Below, in pieces: positions 17,229 through 23,018 of a DNA stretch of 29,434 bases; the first letter of the stretch is position 1; the number at the start of each line of letters is the position of its first letter. Source of the DNA: a virus. The notes under the pieces were generated by a model. The model saw nothing but the letters and a program-made list of their open reading frames with translations, was not told the DNA's origin and did not search any database. The position numbers and the translations under genes are program-made. Location of the stretch: the IMG/VR virus record IMGVR_UViG_3300042691_019219, positions 1 to 29,434 of that record. One strand, given 5' to 3'.

Positions 17229-17304
17229 ATGCATTGTATTTATATTGATAGGTATGCATGTATATATAGACATACATTATTTACATGGTATGTAATGAAT
17301 GCAT
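17229..17304. repeat. AT-rich segment with three ATGCAT palindromes and dyads
   Basis: ATGCAT occurs at 17229, 17254 and 17299, among TATGTA and ATACAT words and an imperfect hairpin CATTA...TAATG near 17275-17297. Three more copies follow the next gene at 17622-17639. The mix of AT richness and repeated palindromes resembles an origin or a multi-site regulatory region, but no known origin consensus is recognised. Confidence 0.45.
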
Positions 17305-17409
17305 ACATGAATGAATGCCAATGTAAATATAAATAGGTTACAGCATGGTACAAGTATTGCAGAGTAACTAAGTACGGTAGTCAAACGCCGCATCTAGAAA
17401 GGAAATAAA

Positions 17410-17613
17410 ATGCTGAAATATATTGTAATGGGTATTCTGTTTAGTTATGCTGCTAGCGCAGAGACTTACTTGGTTAACAACAAGCCAGTAAGTGTAGAGA
17501 TTGCTTTAAATGAGGCAATCAAGGGAAAAGAAGTACTACAATGCAAAACTGTAGTTGCCTCTCTCTCAAAATCAGGCAAGTCAATCACTCTCAAAACCAA
17601 GAAAATCAAGTAA
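17410..17613 (+). CDS. Small exported protein, unknown function
   Basis: 67 residues with AAAGGA 8 bases ahead of the ATG. The start MLKYIVMGILFSYAASA is a typical signal peptide (basic residue, hydrophobic core, ASA cleavage site), leaving a mature basic protein of about 50 residues (ETYLVNNKPVSVEIALNEAI onward) with one Cys. Phage proteins of this type in the periplasm often block superinfection, but nothing in the sequence proves that here. The gene stands alone, flanked on both sides by ATGCAT-rich non-coding DNA, which suggests its own promoter. Confidence 0.7.
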   Translation: MLKYIVMGILFSYAASAETYLVNNKPVSVEIALNEAIKGKEVLQCKTVVASLSKSGKSITLKTKKIK

Positions 17614-17621
17614 TGCAATCT

Positions 17622-17639
17622 ATGCATGCATAAATGCAT
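17622..17639. repeat. Second ATGCAT cluster
   Basis: ATGCAT at 17622, 17626 (overlapping) and 17634, just after the stop of the exported protein gene. Together with the cluster at 17229-17304 it brackets that gene. Confidence 0.45.
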
Positions 17640-17683
17640 AAAGGCATTATAAGGTGACAATTTACGCCACCGCAGCGCGTCTA

Positions 17684-17765
17684 GATAATCATAAGAGGGT
17701 TTAATCGGAGCTATCCGGTTACTCCCTGTTGGGATTATCCAACCTAGCTTTTCAAACGGCTAGTT
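17684..17765 (+). promoter_or_regulatory. Structured leader ahead of the ArdC-like gene
   Basis: GATAATC (17684-17690) pairs with GATTATC (17733-17739). An alternative hairpin uses TCCC-TGTT-GGGA (17723-17734), extended by TA/TA and GG/CC with two mismatches (17717-17740). A third stem, CTAGC (17744-17748)/GCTAG (17759-17763), sits just before the GAAAGGAAAG ribosome site. The first two structures share bases and are mutually exclusive, the usual layout of an attenuator or RNA switch. No known riboswitch class is recognised. Confidence 0.5.
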
Positions 17766-17782
17766 ACTGAAAGGAAAGTCTT

Positions 17783-18628
17783 ATGGCGTCACAAGACGTT
17801 TACGAGATAGTTACAAATAAAATCATTCAACTATTAGAAGCCGGTGAGATTCCCTGGCAAAAGCCTTGGAATGCTTCGGGCAAGCTTCCACAAAGCCTAA
17901 TCTCTGGGAAGGAATACCAGGGGATTAATCATTGGAACCTGGCCCTAAGCGGCTACGGATCTCCTTATTGGTTGACCTATAAGCAAGCGAAGGAATTAGG
18001 CGGCAATGTCCGAAAGGGCGAAAAAGGTACGCCGATTATCTTCTTTAAGATTCTCGAAAGGGAGAATTCTAAGGGTGATACCGATTCTATCCCATTAGCC
18101 AGGTATTCCACCGTGTTTAATCTTTCCCAATGCGAAGGGATAGAATCCCCCAAAAGTGAAACACCTGTAAAGGAATTCACTCCCATTGAATCCGCTGAAT
18201 TAGTTTCTGGGCAATACTTGAAACAAGTAGAGCTCCGGCATGGTGGCGATCGGGCCTATTACTCCCCTTCGTTTGACTATATCCAAATGCCTGAGCGCGT
18301 TTCCTTCCGATCTCCCGAGGAATATTACTCCACGCTGTTTCATGAAATGGCGCATTCTACTGGCCATGAGAAGCGTCTGAATCGAGAGGAATTGCAAAAG
18401 ATTGCAGGCTTTGGCTCCCACGATTACTCAAAAGAGGAATTAGTTGCGGAAATGGCTTCCAGTTTCCTTTGCCATAATGCTGGCATCTCTCAACCTGTAA
18501 TTGAAAACCAGGCCGCTTATATCCGCGCATGGCTTTCTAAGCTTAAGAATGATCGGAAATTCCTTGTGTCTGCTGCTTCTAAGGCCCAGAAAGCAACCAA
18601 ATACATCTTGGAAGGGGTGGCGGTATGA
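17783..18628 (+). CDS. ardC: ArdC-like antirestriction protein (ssDNA-binding domain plus zincin)
   Basis: 281 residues with GAAAGGAAAG ahead of the ATG. Residues 1-115 match the ArdC N-terminal domain, with VYEIVTNKIIQLLEAGEIPWQKPW and YQGINHWNLALSGYGSPYWLTYKQAKELGG, a domain that binds single-stranded DNA. Residues about 135-275 are the metallopeptidase-like domain, with zinc ligands in FHEMAHSTGH (HEMAH at 187-191) and the downstream Glu in KEELVAEM (near 223). ArdC proteins of plasmids protect incoming DNA from restriction enzymes; a phage copy would be expected to do so after injection. It heads a short operon coupled by ATGA overlaps and has a folded leader. The length is close to that of the family (about 290-300). 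Confidence 0.9.
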   Translation: MASQDVYEIVTNKIIQLLEAGEIPWQKPWNASGKLPQSLISGKEYQGINHWNLALSGYGSPYWLTYKQAKELGGNVRKGEKGTPIIFFKILERENSKGDTDSIPLARYSTVFNLSQCEGIESPKSETPVKEFTPIESAELVSGQYLKQVELRHGGDRAYYSPSFDYIQMPERVSFRSPEEYYSTLFHEMAHSTGHEKRLNREELQKIAGFGSHDYSKEELVAEMASSFLCHNAGISQPVIENQAAYIRAWLSKLKNDRKFLVSAASKAQKATKYILEGVAV

Positions 18629-18906
18629 TTGCCTTGGCCCCTTGGCATTCCGTTAGGTCTTTTATTGGAAAGAGAAAAGCCCATTGCAAAAATTGTGATG
18701 GGTTCTTTTCTGACAATATCCTTCCCATTGGTGGAAGGCGCATAACGCTTAAGCAGTCTTTCAATAGAACGCTCTATCTATGCATTCCATGCGCTGAATT
18801 TGAGGCGCAAAAACTCGAAAAACTTGTCCACGATATTCGGCGAGCAATGGAAATGGATATTGATACCGAAAAAGAGTTTTATGAAAGGATGGCGTCCAAT
18901 GCTTAG
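18625..18906 (+). CDS. Small protein with a two-CxxC zinc-binding layout
   Basis: 93 residues, coupled to the ArdC-like gene by an ATGA overlap, with AAGGGG ahead. Two CxxC pairs (HCKNC near residue 21-25 and LCIPC near 52-56) enclose a basic hairpin region (GGRRITLKQSFNRTLYL), as in a treble-clef or zinc-ribbon fold; the C-terminus is an acidic helix. No HNH catalytic His/Asn set is evident. Function is unknown; DNA or RNA binding is likely. Being in the ArdC operon suggests an early host-takeover role. Confidence 0.72.
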   Translation: MIALAPWHSVRSFIGKRKAHCKNCDGFFSDNILPIGGRRITLKQSFNRTLYLCIPCAEFEAQKLEKLVHDIRRAMEMDIDTEKEFYERMASNA

Positions 18907-19165
18907 TAAACTGCGAATTTACGACGTAAACGAAGGGCATTGTCAAGTTACTTATGTAACTAAAAACGTCCACAATGAGCGTATTTTTTACTGCTTACAA
19001 GATAATTGGGGCATTAAGCCAATGAGATGCACACAAGACGGTGAGCCGCAAAATGAAGTGCGCCCCAATGATTGGAGCTTATGGGAAATTCCACAAGGCG
19101 ATTCAAAAATTGAAATTAAGGCGCGTGAATTTTTAGAATCAAAGGTGAGCCATGCTAACCAATGA
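18899..19165 (+). CDS. Hypothetical protein in the ArdC operon
   Basis: 88 residues from ATG 18899 (MLSKLRIYDVNEGHCQVTYV), with AAAGGA about 12 bases ahead. A longer frame open from 18800 would overlap the previous gene and lacks a site. The protein looks like a small beta-rich domain with conserved-looking NDWSLWEIPQGDSKIE and a helical tail. No family is recognised. It overlaps both neighbours. Confidence 0.65.
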   Translation: MLSKLRIYDVNEGHCQVTYVTKNVHNERIFYCLQDNWGIKPMRCTQDGEPQNEVRPNDWSLWEIPQGDSKIEIKAREFLESKVSHANQ

Positions 19166-19529
19166 TTTAACCCTAATCATTATTACCGCACCCGCTATGG
19201 GCGCGTTTCTTGGCATTTCCGCATCTATCCTTTCCCGGCATTTGCCTGTTAGGGAATTAGATACTTCTTTTTCCCCTTGGGAATTCGCATCTGTTGACGC
19301 CGATGCAATCGCCCAATGGAAGGAAGTGAATGGAGACGCTAGGCGTGATCTCTTAAAGCTTGCTGATAAGGCTTTACAAGCGTGTCCTGACGTTTCTTGT
19401 GACTCTGTTGCCGATGCCTTTGGATTGCCGCGCCTATCGGTGCGCCGCTTGTCTAAGGGCCATCGTGGGAAAAGAGTTACCTATTACGCACCTGAAGAAA
19501 TCTATAAACTCGCAAAGGAAATTGTATGA
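19152..19529 (+). CDS. Membrane-anchored or HTH-containing hypothetical protein
   Basis: 125 residues, with AGGTGA ahead of the ATG. Residues 6-28 (LTLIIITAPAMGAFLGISASIL) are hydrophobic enough for a membrane segment. The C-terminal part (DSVADAFGLPRLSVRRLSKG) reads like a helix-turn-helix followed by a basic wing. A membrane-tethered DNA-binding protein is possible. An internal start is a further alternative. No family is recognised. Confidence 0.65.
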   Translation: MLTNDLTLIIITAPAMGAFLGISASILSRHLPVRELDTSFSPWEFASVDADAIAQWKEVNGDARRDLLKLADKALQACPDVSCDSVADAFGLPRLSVRRLSKGHRGKRVTYYAPEEIYKLAKEIV

Positions 19530-19825
19530 AAAAGCGAAATCGCTATTACTTAGAAAAACCGTGGCACAAAGCGCTTCCTGATTCTCCGTTGGAAGCCCAT
19601 TTGATTGGCCAATTAATTAAAAGAATTCGATCTAAATCAATCTACGGGACCACAAAAGAAATTTCTGATTACACAAAATTACGACACTTAACCGTACTTA
19701 AGGTTTTAAAGGAGTATGCCACCGAAGAGAATGGCTATACTTCCTGGCGGCCAGCTAAAAAACACAAACGTTATCGCCCAATAAAACCCACGTTTGGCAA
19801 AAATTGCGCGGTTTATTGGTCATGA
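19526..19825 (+). CDS. Small basic protein with a winged-HTH-like core
   Basis: 99 residues, coupled by ATGA. The centre (GTTKEISDYTKLRHLTVLKV) looks like a helix-turn-helix with a recognition helix, followed by a Lys/Arg-rich tail (RPAKKHKRYRPIKPTFG). This suggests DNA binding. No family is recognised. It follows another HTH-like protein, so the pair could act together. Confidence 0.65.
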   Translation: MKKRNRYYLEKPWHKALPDSPLEAHLIGQLIKRIRSKSIYGTTKEISDYTKLRHLTVLKVLKEYATEENGYTSWRPAKKHKRYRPIKPTFGKNCAVYWS

Positions 19826-19998
19826 AACCTATTTTTGAAGCACCCAATGAATGTAATGAAAAAGATTGCAAAGAATTCACTCTAGATGGCTACGACTATT
19901 GCGAGAAGCATCAAGAATACTTCTATTGTGAGTGCGGCCAGGAGTTAGAGGATGCCTATGGAAGCCCCGGCGATGGCTTTTGTATTTTTTGCCGATAG
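19822..19998 (+). CDS. Cys-rich zinc-finger-like small protein
   Basis: 58 residues from ATG 19822, overlapping the previous stop (ATGA). It has seven Cys (CNEKDC, YCEKH, FYCECG, FCIFC) and one His well placed for two metal sites; the last pair forms a CxxC ending two residues before the C-terminus. It is the last gene of the ArdC operon. No family is recognised; a zinc-ribbon DNA- or protein-binding role is likely. Confidence 0.68.
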   Translation: MKPIFEAPNECNEKDCKEFTLDGYDYCEKHQEYFYCECGQELEDAYGSPGDGFCIFCR

Positions 19999-20045
19999 CC
20001 CGTTGTTTTTTGATTGAAAATTAAGCTAAATTTCCCTTTCCCATT

Positions 20046-20175
20046 CATCCCCATGGGTTTGTCTCACGACTTTCCTTTCACATGGGGATGGAAGGGGCAA
20101 TGCTGTTTGAACCGCCGCTTCGGAGCATTGCTTTGGGACCAGGCGGGATGGGGCGAGAGGCGGCGAGCTCCATCC
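20046..20175. terminator. Three strong hairpins in the convergent intergenic zone
   Basis: CATCCCCATG (20046-20055)/CATGGGGATG (20081-20090) pairs over 10 bp; GCAATGCT (20097-20104)/AGCATTGC (20124-20131) over 8 bp with an inner CCG/CGG; and GGATGG (20146-20151)/CCATCC (20170-20175) over 6 bp. The zone lies between the end of the rightward ArdC operon and the end of a leftward gene, where two-way termination is expected. U tracts are missing, so a structured RNA is an alternative. Confidence 0.55.
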
Positions 20176-20184
20176 TATGTCTGG

Positions 20185-20349
20185 CTACTTCTTTTCCTTT
20201 TTCAAAACCGGCAACAGATCCTCCGGTGTCTTAGGCCGGTCTGCAATGTAATCCCGAATACACTGGCGATCGGGATAAAAAATCCCTGGTGCCCACGTAG
20301 CTTCTTTCTGGCATAAAGCAATAATAAGCAATGCTGTTGCTTCTGACAT
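20185..20349 (-). CDS. 54-residue leftward protein near the repressor
   Basis: ATG at 20349 to TAG at 20185, 54 residues, with GAGGT 8 bases ahead of the ATG. The protein starts MSEATALLIIALCQKEATWA, continues GIFYPDRQCIRDYIADRPK and ends in a Lys-rich tail (KKEKK). It has a balanced composition of a real coding frame, unlike the rightward frame over the same DNA (20014-20316), which is a string of rare-looking residues without a ribosome site. No family is recognised. A promoter with a perfect TATAAT lies about 65 bases upstream (20412-20417). It may be an accessory regulator or a lysogeny-expressed gene downstream of the repressor. Confidence 0.65.
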   Translation of the reverse strand: MSEATALLIIALCQKEATWAPGIFYPDRQCIRDYIADRPKTPEDLLPVLKKEKK

Positions 20350-20411
20350 CTCTCTACCTCGCTTGTTAAAACTTTCTACTAGTTAAATATGGTTAATTTA
20401 AAGAATAAATG

Positions 20412-20458
20412 ATTATAAATGGCTATATTGGGGTAAACATTTAAACTTTTGGGGCAAA
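20412..20458 (-). promoter_or_regulatory. Leftward promoter with a consensus -10 and two TTGGGGYAAA repeats
   Basis: On the minus strand a perfect TATAAT lies at 20417-20412; the -35 match is poor. TTGGGGTAAA (20428-20437) and TTGGGGCAAA (20449-20458) are 21 bases apart, two helical turns, and cover the -35 region. This is the arrangement expected of an activator-dependent or repressed promoter for the 20185-20349 gene. Confidence 0.45.
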
Positions 20459-20502
20459 TAATTTAGTTAAAAGGACAATTTACCTCACAACATCTCAAAA
20501 TT

Positions 20503-20739
20503 ATGTCGAAGAATTCAGTAGTGAAGGCGATTAAAAAAGAAGAGTTAGAGGCAATTATTGTTGCGGTCCGTGATGCCTCAGTGCTTTTGCTTTTCGCTAT
20601 GGAGCTTTTGAAAAAGAAGCGCTTACCCGCAACCACTGTTTCTGTCGTCGCTGGCGGGCGAAAGGTAGCTACCAAGAACCTCTCGAATCGCCCCGAGCTT
20701 TTTCTTGTCGGCACCAAAAATGAGAGAAAGAGCCGCTAA
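20503..20739 (+). CDS. Doubtful rightward small gene overlapping the repressor 3' end
   Basis: 78 residues starting MSKNSVVKAIKKEELEAIIV, with a plausible amphipathic helix (ELEAIIVAVRDASVLLLFAM), then a Gly/Lys-rich tail. There is no ribosome site ahead of the ATG, and the last 117 bases are antisense to the repressor gene. The N-terminal composition looks coding, but the overlap with a well-supported gene argues against it. It is kept as a low-confidence candidate. Confidence 0.25.
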   Translation: MSKNSVVKAIKKEELEAIIVAVRDASVLLLFAMELLKKKRLPATTVSVVAGGRKVATKNLSNRPELFLVGTKNERKSR

Positions 20740-20988
20740 ACGTTCCTCTGCCTCTGATGGTTGAAAATCCGGAGGCCGATTGTGGTCCGTAAACAGCCAC
20801 GGGATTGTGACCTCCAAACGCTCTGCTAACTCTGAAATTATCTCTAAACCTATGTTATCGCCGCTAAGGTTACGACTAAGGGCGGCTCCAGACTTTCCCA
20901 TTTGATCGGCCAATTTATTTTGCGTTAGGTCAAGCTCTAAAAGCCTTCTTTTCACATTTTCCCTAAATATTTCAGGAGGCTTTCGCAT
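20623..20988 (-). CDS. CI-like repressor with XRE-type HTH
   Basis: 121 residues from the ATG at 20988, which has AAAGG 8 bases ahead; the frame is open to an ATG at 21039, but that start would cover the operator region and lacks a site. Residues 7-60 form an XRE helix-turn-helix: NVKRRLLELDLTQNKLADQM and SGAALSRNLSGDNIGLEIISELAERL. The remaining 60 residues are short, with no S24 peptidase motif, so RecA-driven self-cleavage is unlikely. It is transcribed opposite to the Cro-like gene across 59 bases. It would keep lytic genes off in a lysogen. Confidence 0.85.
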   Translation of the reverse strand: MRKPPEIFRENVKRRLLELDLTQNKLADQMGKSGAALSRNLSGDNIGLEIISELAERLEVTIPWLFTDHNRPPDFQPSEAEERLAALSLIFGADKKKLGAIREVLGSYLSPASDDRNSGCG

Positions 20989-21061
20989 CACGTTAACCTT
21001 TGCATTTAATATCATCAAAGTATTGACTTCGATTGACATAAACGTTAATGTCTTTGGTGAT
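20989..21061. promoter_or_regulatory. Divergent repressor/Cro control region with dyad operators
   Basis: ATCATCAAAG (21011-21020) and CTTTGGTGAT (21052-21061) form a 10-bp inverted repeat with one mismatch. CACGTTAACC (20989-20998) and AACGTTAATG (21041-21050) are related words. For the rightward gene, TTGACT (21023-21028) and TAATGT (21046-21051) are 17 bases apart, a plausible promoter. That would start RNA at or just beyond the first ATG, so translation may begin at the ATG at 21060. Confidence 0.55.
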
Positions 21062-21296
21062 GATTGGTTTTAACCCTAACAGAGCTGAGCAGCTACGAAT
21101 GAAAAAAGGTTTCCGGCGAGCGTTTATCGCCGGGGAATGCGGAATCACTTCCAACTACCTTTCTCTTCTCATGCATGGGCACAGAGCGCCTTCTGAGCGC
21201 GTTTTAAACCTCATGGCATTGGCCCTTGGAACTTCAACGGACTATCTGACCGGCAAGTCAGACGATCCCTCTCCACCCAAAGGGCAAGTTGCATGA
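21048..21296 (+). CDS. Cro-like XRE-family regulator
   Basis: 82 residues from ATG 21048, or 78 from ATG 21060. An XRE-type helix-turn-helix is visible: GFRRAFIAGECGITSNYLSLLMHGHRAPSE, then RVLNLMALALGTSTDYLTG, an ending common in this family. It is divergent from the CI-like repressor and is the first gene rightward of the switch. It would repress the repressor promoter during lytic growth. Confidence 0.8.
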   Translation: MSLVMIGFNPNRAEQLRMKKGFRRAFIAGECGITSNYLSLLMHGHRAPSERVLNLMALALGTSTDYLTGKSDDPSPPKGQVA

Positions 21297-21341
21297 TTAC
21301 GTTGCATCACAGCAATAGTCAATTTTTTAAATCCCGCCACC

Positions 21342-21403
21342 GGGACGGCGGGGGAGAGCGCCATTGGACCGGCACGCTTTTACCGGAATGCCCTCGCCGT
21401 CCC
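21342..21403 (+). promoter_or_regulatory. Long stable stem-loop in the leader of the early operon
   Basis: GGGACGGCGGGGG (21342-21354) pairs with CCCTCGCCGTCCC (21391-21403): 13 bp with one G-U. Inside, ATT...CCGG pairs with CCGGAAT around a 10-base loop. It lies between the Cro-like gene and the next gene (start 21448). After the stem comes CTCTAAAAAC rather than a U run, so it is more likely an antitermination, attenuation or structured-RNA site than a simple terminator. Confidence 0.6.
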
Positions 21404-21447
21404 TCTCTAAAAACGGGCTGATTTTCAACAAAAACAAGGGGTTTTAA

Positions 21448-21744
21448 ATGATTACACCTGGCGATTTCATTGCACACGATAGCTTTGTTTACACGGCGGA
21501 CGGTATCCAGGTCTGCGTGACTGGCGGGCGATTTAGTCCAAACATAAACAAGCGCCTAAATGAATCTGAGGCCAATGCCCGCTTATTCGCCGCGTCCAAA
21601 GACCTTCTTGCGGTTTCTGAAGCCCTTGTTGATGGCCAGACGCCGATCAAAGCAGTTGTTGAGATGGCTTTTGCCGCACTGAAAAAGGCCAACGTTTCAA
21701 ACGTTTTGCCGATGCGCGAGGGGACTGAAAGTGTCGGCGCTTAG
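21448..21744 (+). CDS. Hypothetical early protein
   Basis: 98 residues with AAGGGG 6 bases ahead of the ATG. The protein has a beta-rich start (MITPGDFIAHDSFVYTADGIQVCV), then a helix rich in Ala and Glu (ESEANARLFAASKDLLAVSEAL). The style is close to that of small phage proteins that bind a host protein, but no family is recognised. It is the first gene after the structured leader. Confidence 0.65.
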   Translation: MITPGDFIAHDSFVYTADGIQVCVTGGRFSPNINKRLNESEANARLFAASKDLLAVSEALVDGQTPIKAVVEMAFAALKKANVSNVLPMREGTESVGA

Positions 21745-21916
21745 CATACAGGGCTTAGATGAACTCTATGAATTAGCACGCGAGAAGGTGGCGCTAAAAA
21801 ACGGCAGCGGAAAAGATGCAATTCGCGGAATTCACTTTGAACGCGCCGTGGAAGAAGAGTTTGAAAACATGAAAGAAGCCCTAGAGGGCGCTGCCCTGCT
21901 TAGGGAGGACGACTAA
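21731..21916 (+). CDS. Small acidic hypothetical protein
   Basis: 61 residues from GTG 21731, with GAGGGG 8 bases ahead, overlapping the previous gene. It is acidic and helical (GLDELYELAREKVALKNGSGKD, then VEEEFENMKEALEGAALL). No family is recognised. The stop overlaps the next ATG (TAATG). Confidence 0.65.
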   Translation: MSALSIQGLDELYELAREKVALKNGSGKDAIRGIHFERAVEEEFENMKEALEGAALLREDD

Positions 21917-22320
21917 TGGCTATCGCTCACTGCCATAAGTGCCATACGAGTTTTAACGACTCCCAATGCCCTAAATGTGGCGTCTTTGGAAACATCAATT
22001 TTGATGAGGATTTTCCCGAGCTAGCGGAACTGGCTGAGAGACACAATCTTGCCTTTCAAAGAGGCGAGGAGATGCGTGCGCGGGAGCTTGCCGACTCGCT
22101 GGCTCGAAATATTGAGCATCAAAAATGGCTGCGCCGTCCAGTTGAGGCATGGGAACTGGAGAAAATGAAGGAATCTATCAGTTGGGCCAAAAGTTTTACC
22201 CGTAAGGCTACTGAATTAGCTGGGATTAAAAAACTTTTAGACGCCGCTTTACTAGAAATCGAGGCCATCAATCAGGCCAATAAAAGGGAAAAAAATGAAC
22301 AAGTCAGAGCAAATAAATGA
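21916..22320 (+). CDS. Zinc-ribbon hypothetical protein
   Basis: 134 residues. An N-terminal zinc ribbon is seen in HCHKCHTSFNDSQCPKCG (residues 5-22), with two CxxC pairs, followed by long charged helices (residues 35-130) suited to a coiled coil. No family is recognised. It overlaps the ERF gene by 26 bases. Confidence 0.7.
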   Translation: MAIAHCHKCHTSFNDSQCPKCGVFGNINFDEDFPELAELAERHNLAFQRGEEMRARELADSLARNIEHQKWLRRPVEAWELEKMKESISWAKSFTRKATELAGIKKLLDAALLEIEAINQANKREKNEQVRANK

Positions 22321-22933
22321 ACTAGCGAAAGCCATGGTTAAAGTCCAGGCGGTACTTGAGGGCGCGGTAAAGGACACGCAAAACCCGTTCTTTAAGGCTA
22401 AATACGCAAATCTAGAAGCCTGCTGGGATGCGATCAAAGAACCGCTAACCAAGAACGGCCTTTGTGTGATTCAGACGATGGGACATTTGAGCGAAGGCGG
22501 GCCTTCGATTATTACCACGCTTATCCATGAGTCAGGCCAGTGGATTTCTGGCGAACAGCCGCTTTGCGCTAAGGCGCTTAGTCCACAGGATATGGGTTCG
22601 GCGATCACATACGGACGCCGCTACGGTCTTGCTGCCATTATCGGCCTAGTGCAAGTGGACGACGATGGCGAAGGCGCGGCTAAACGACCGACATGGGAAA
22701 GCAATTCCACCACAGTCGCGCCGCCCTCTGGAGATCCAGGCGAGTATCGAATCACGTTCGGTAAGTTCAACGGCAAATCACTTAAAGAAGTGACTGAAAA
22801 AGATATCCGTTCCTATATCGAATACCTTGAAAAGAAAGCCGCTGCCGATGGAAAGCCCGCAGGCAAAAACGTGCTGGAGCTCAAGTCCGTCTGTGATGCC
22901 TTCTACAGCAAAGACGAAGAAATACCATTTTAA
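22295..22933 (+). CDS. erf: ERF-family single-strand annealing recombinase
   Basis: 212 residues with AAGGGA ahead of the ATG. Residues 1-130 match the ERF superfamily: INELAKAMVKVQAVLEG, NPFFKAKYANLEACWDAIKE, NGLCVIQTMG, and the core motif QDMGSAITYGRRYGLAAIIGL with DDDGEGA after it. Residues about 145-200 (FGKFNGKSLKEVTEKDIRSY) form a small domain often fused to ERF proteins. The C-terminus ends DEEIPF, like the SSB tip DDDIPF. It anneals complementary single strands in recombination and concatemer formation. A terminator-like hairpin follows. Confidence 0.9.
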   Translation: MNKSEQINELAKAMVKVQAVLEGAVKDTQNPFFKAKYANLEACWDAIKEPLTKNGLCVIQTMGHLSEGGPSIITTLIHESGQWISGEQPLCAKALSPQDMGSAITYGRRYGLAAIIGLVQVDDDGEGAAKRPTWESNSTTVAPPSGDPGEYRITFGKFNGKSLKEVTEKDIRSYIEYLEKKAAADGKPAGKNVLELKSVCDAFYSKDEEIPF

Positions 22934-22937
22934 CTTT

Positions 22938-23008
22938 TGAACCGGCTGGCCGGGTCTAACGGCCCTTCCTTACTCAATACTTAAACCTGTCAGCCGGTTC
23001 ATTTTTTT
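22938..23008 (+). terminator. Rho-independent-type terminator after the ERF gene
   Basis: TGAACCGGCTG (22938-22948) pairs with CAGCCGGTTCA (22991-23001) over 11 bp, followed by a run of T. The 42-base loop holds an inner GGCC/GGCC stem. The genes downstream are on the same strand, so it may be an internal or regulated terminator. Confidence 0.8.
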
Positions 23009-23018
23009 AGGCACAAAC

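Larger units (their letters stand above)
16769..17409. other. Gene-free 641-base segment with hairpins then AT-rich repeats
   Basis: No convincing gene is seen on either strand. The first part (16791-16984) holds five hairpins in a row, listed separately. From 17040 the sequence becomes AT-rich, with a GGGGTGTACCCC dyad near 17153 and ATGCAT clustering from 17229. A 34-codon frame near 17110 and a 68-codon leftward frame at 16743-16949 have no ribosome site or coding look and are not called. Confidence 0.7.

Noticed and set aside
20014-20316. Rightward 100-codon frame
   Set aside because: No ribosome site, odd composition (many Trp, Arg, Pro, Cys), and it runs over hairpins and antisense to the better 54-residue leftward gene.
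20463-20717. Leftward 84-codon frame overlapping the repressor end
   Set aside because: It begins inside the repressor gene in another frame, with a Ser/Thr/Phe-rich product and no ribosome site.
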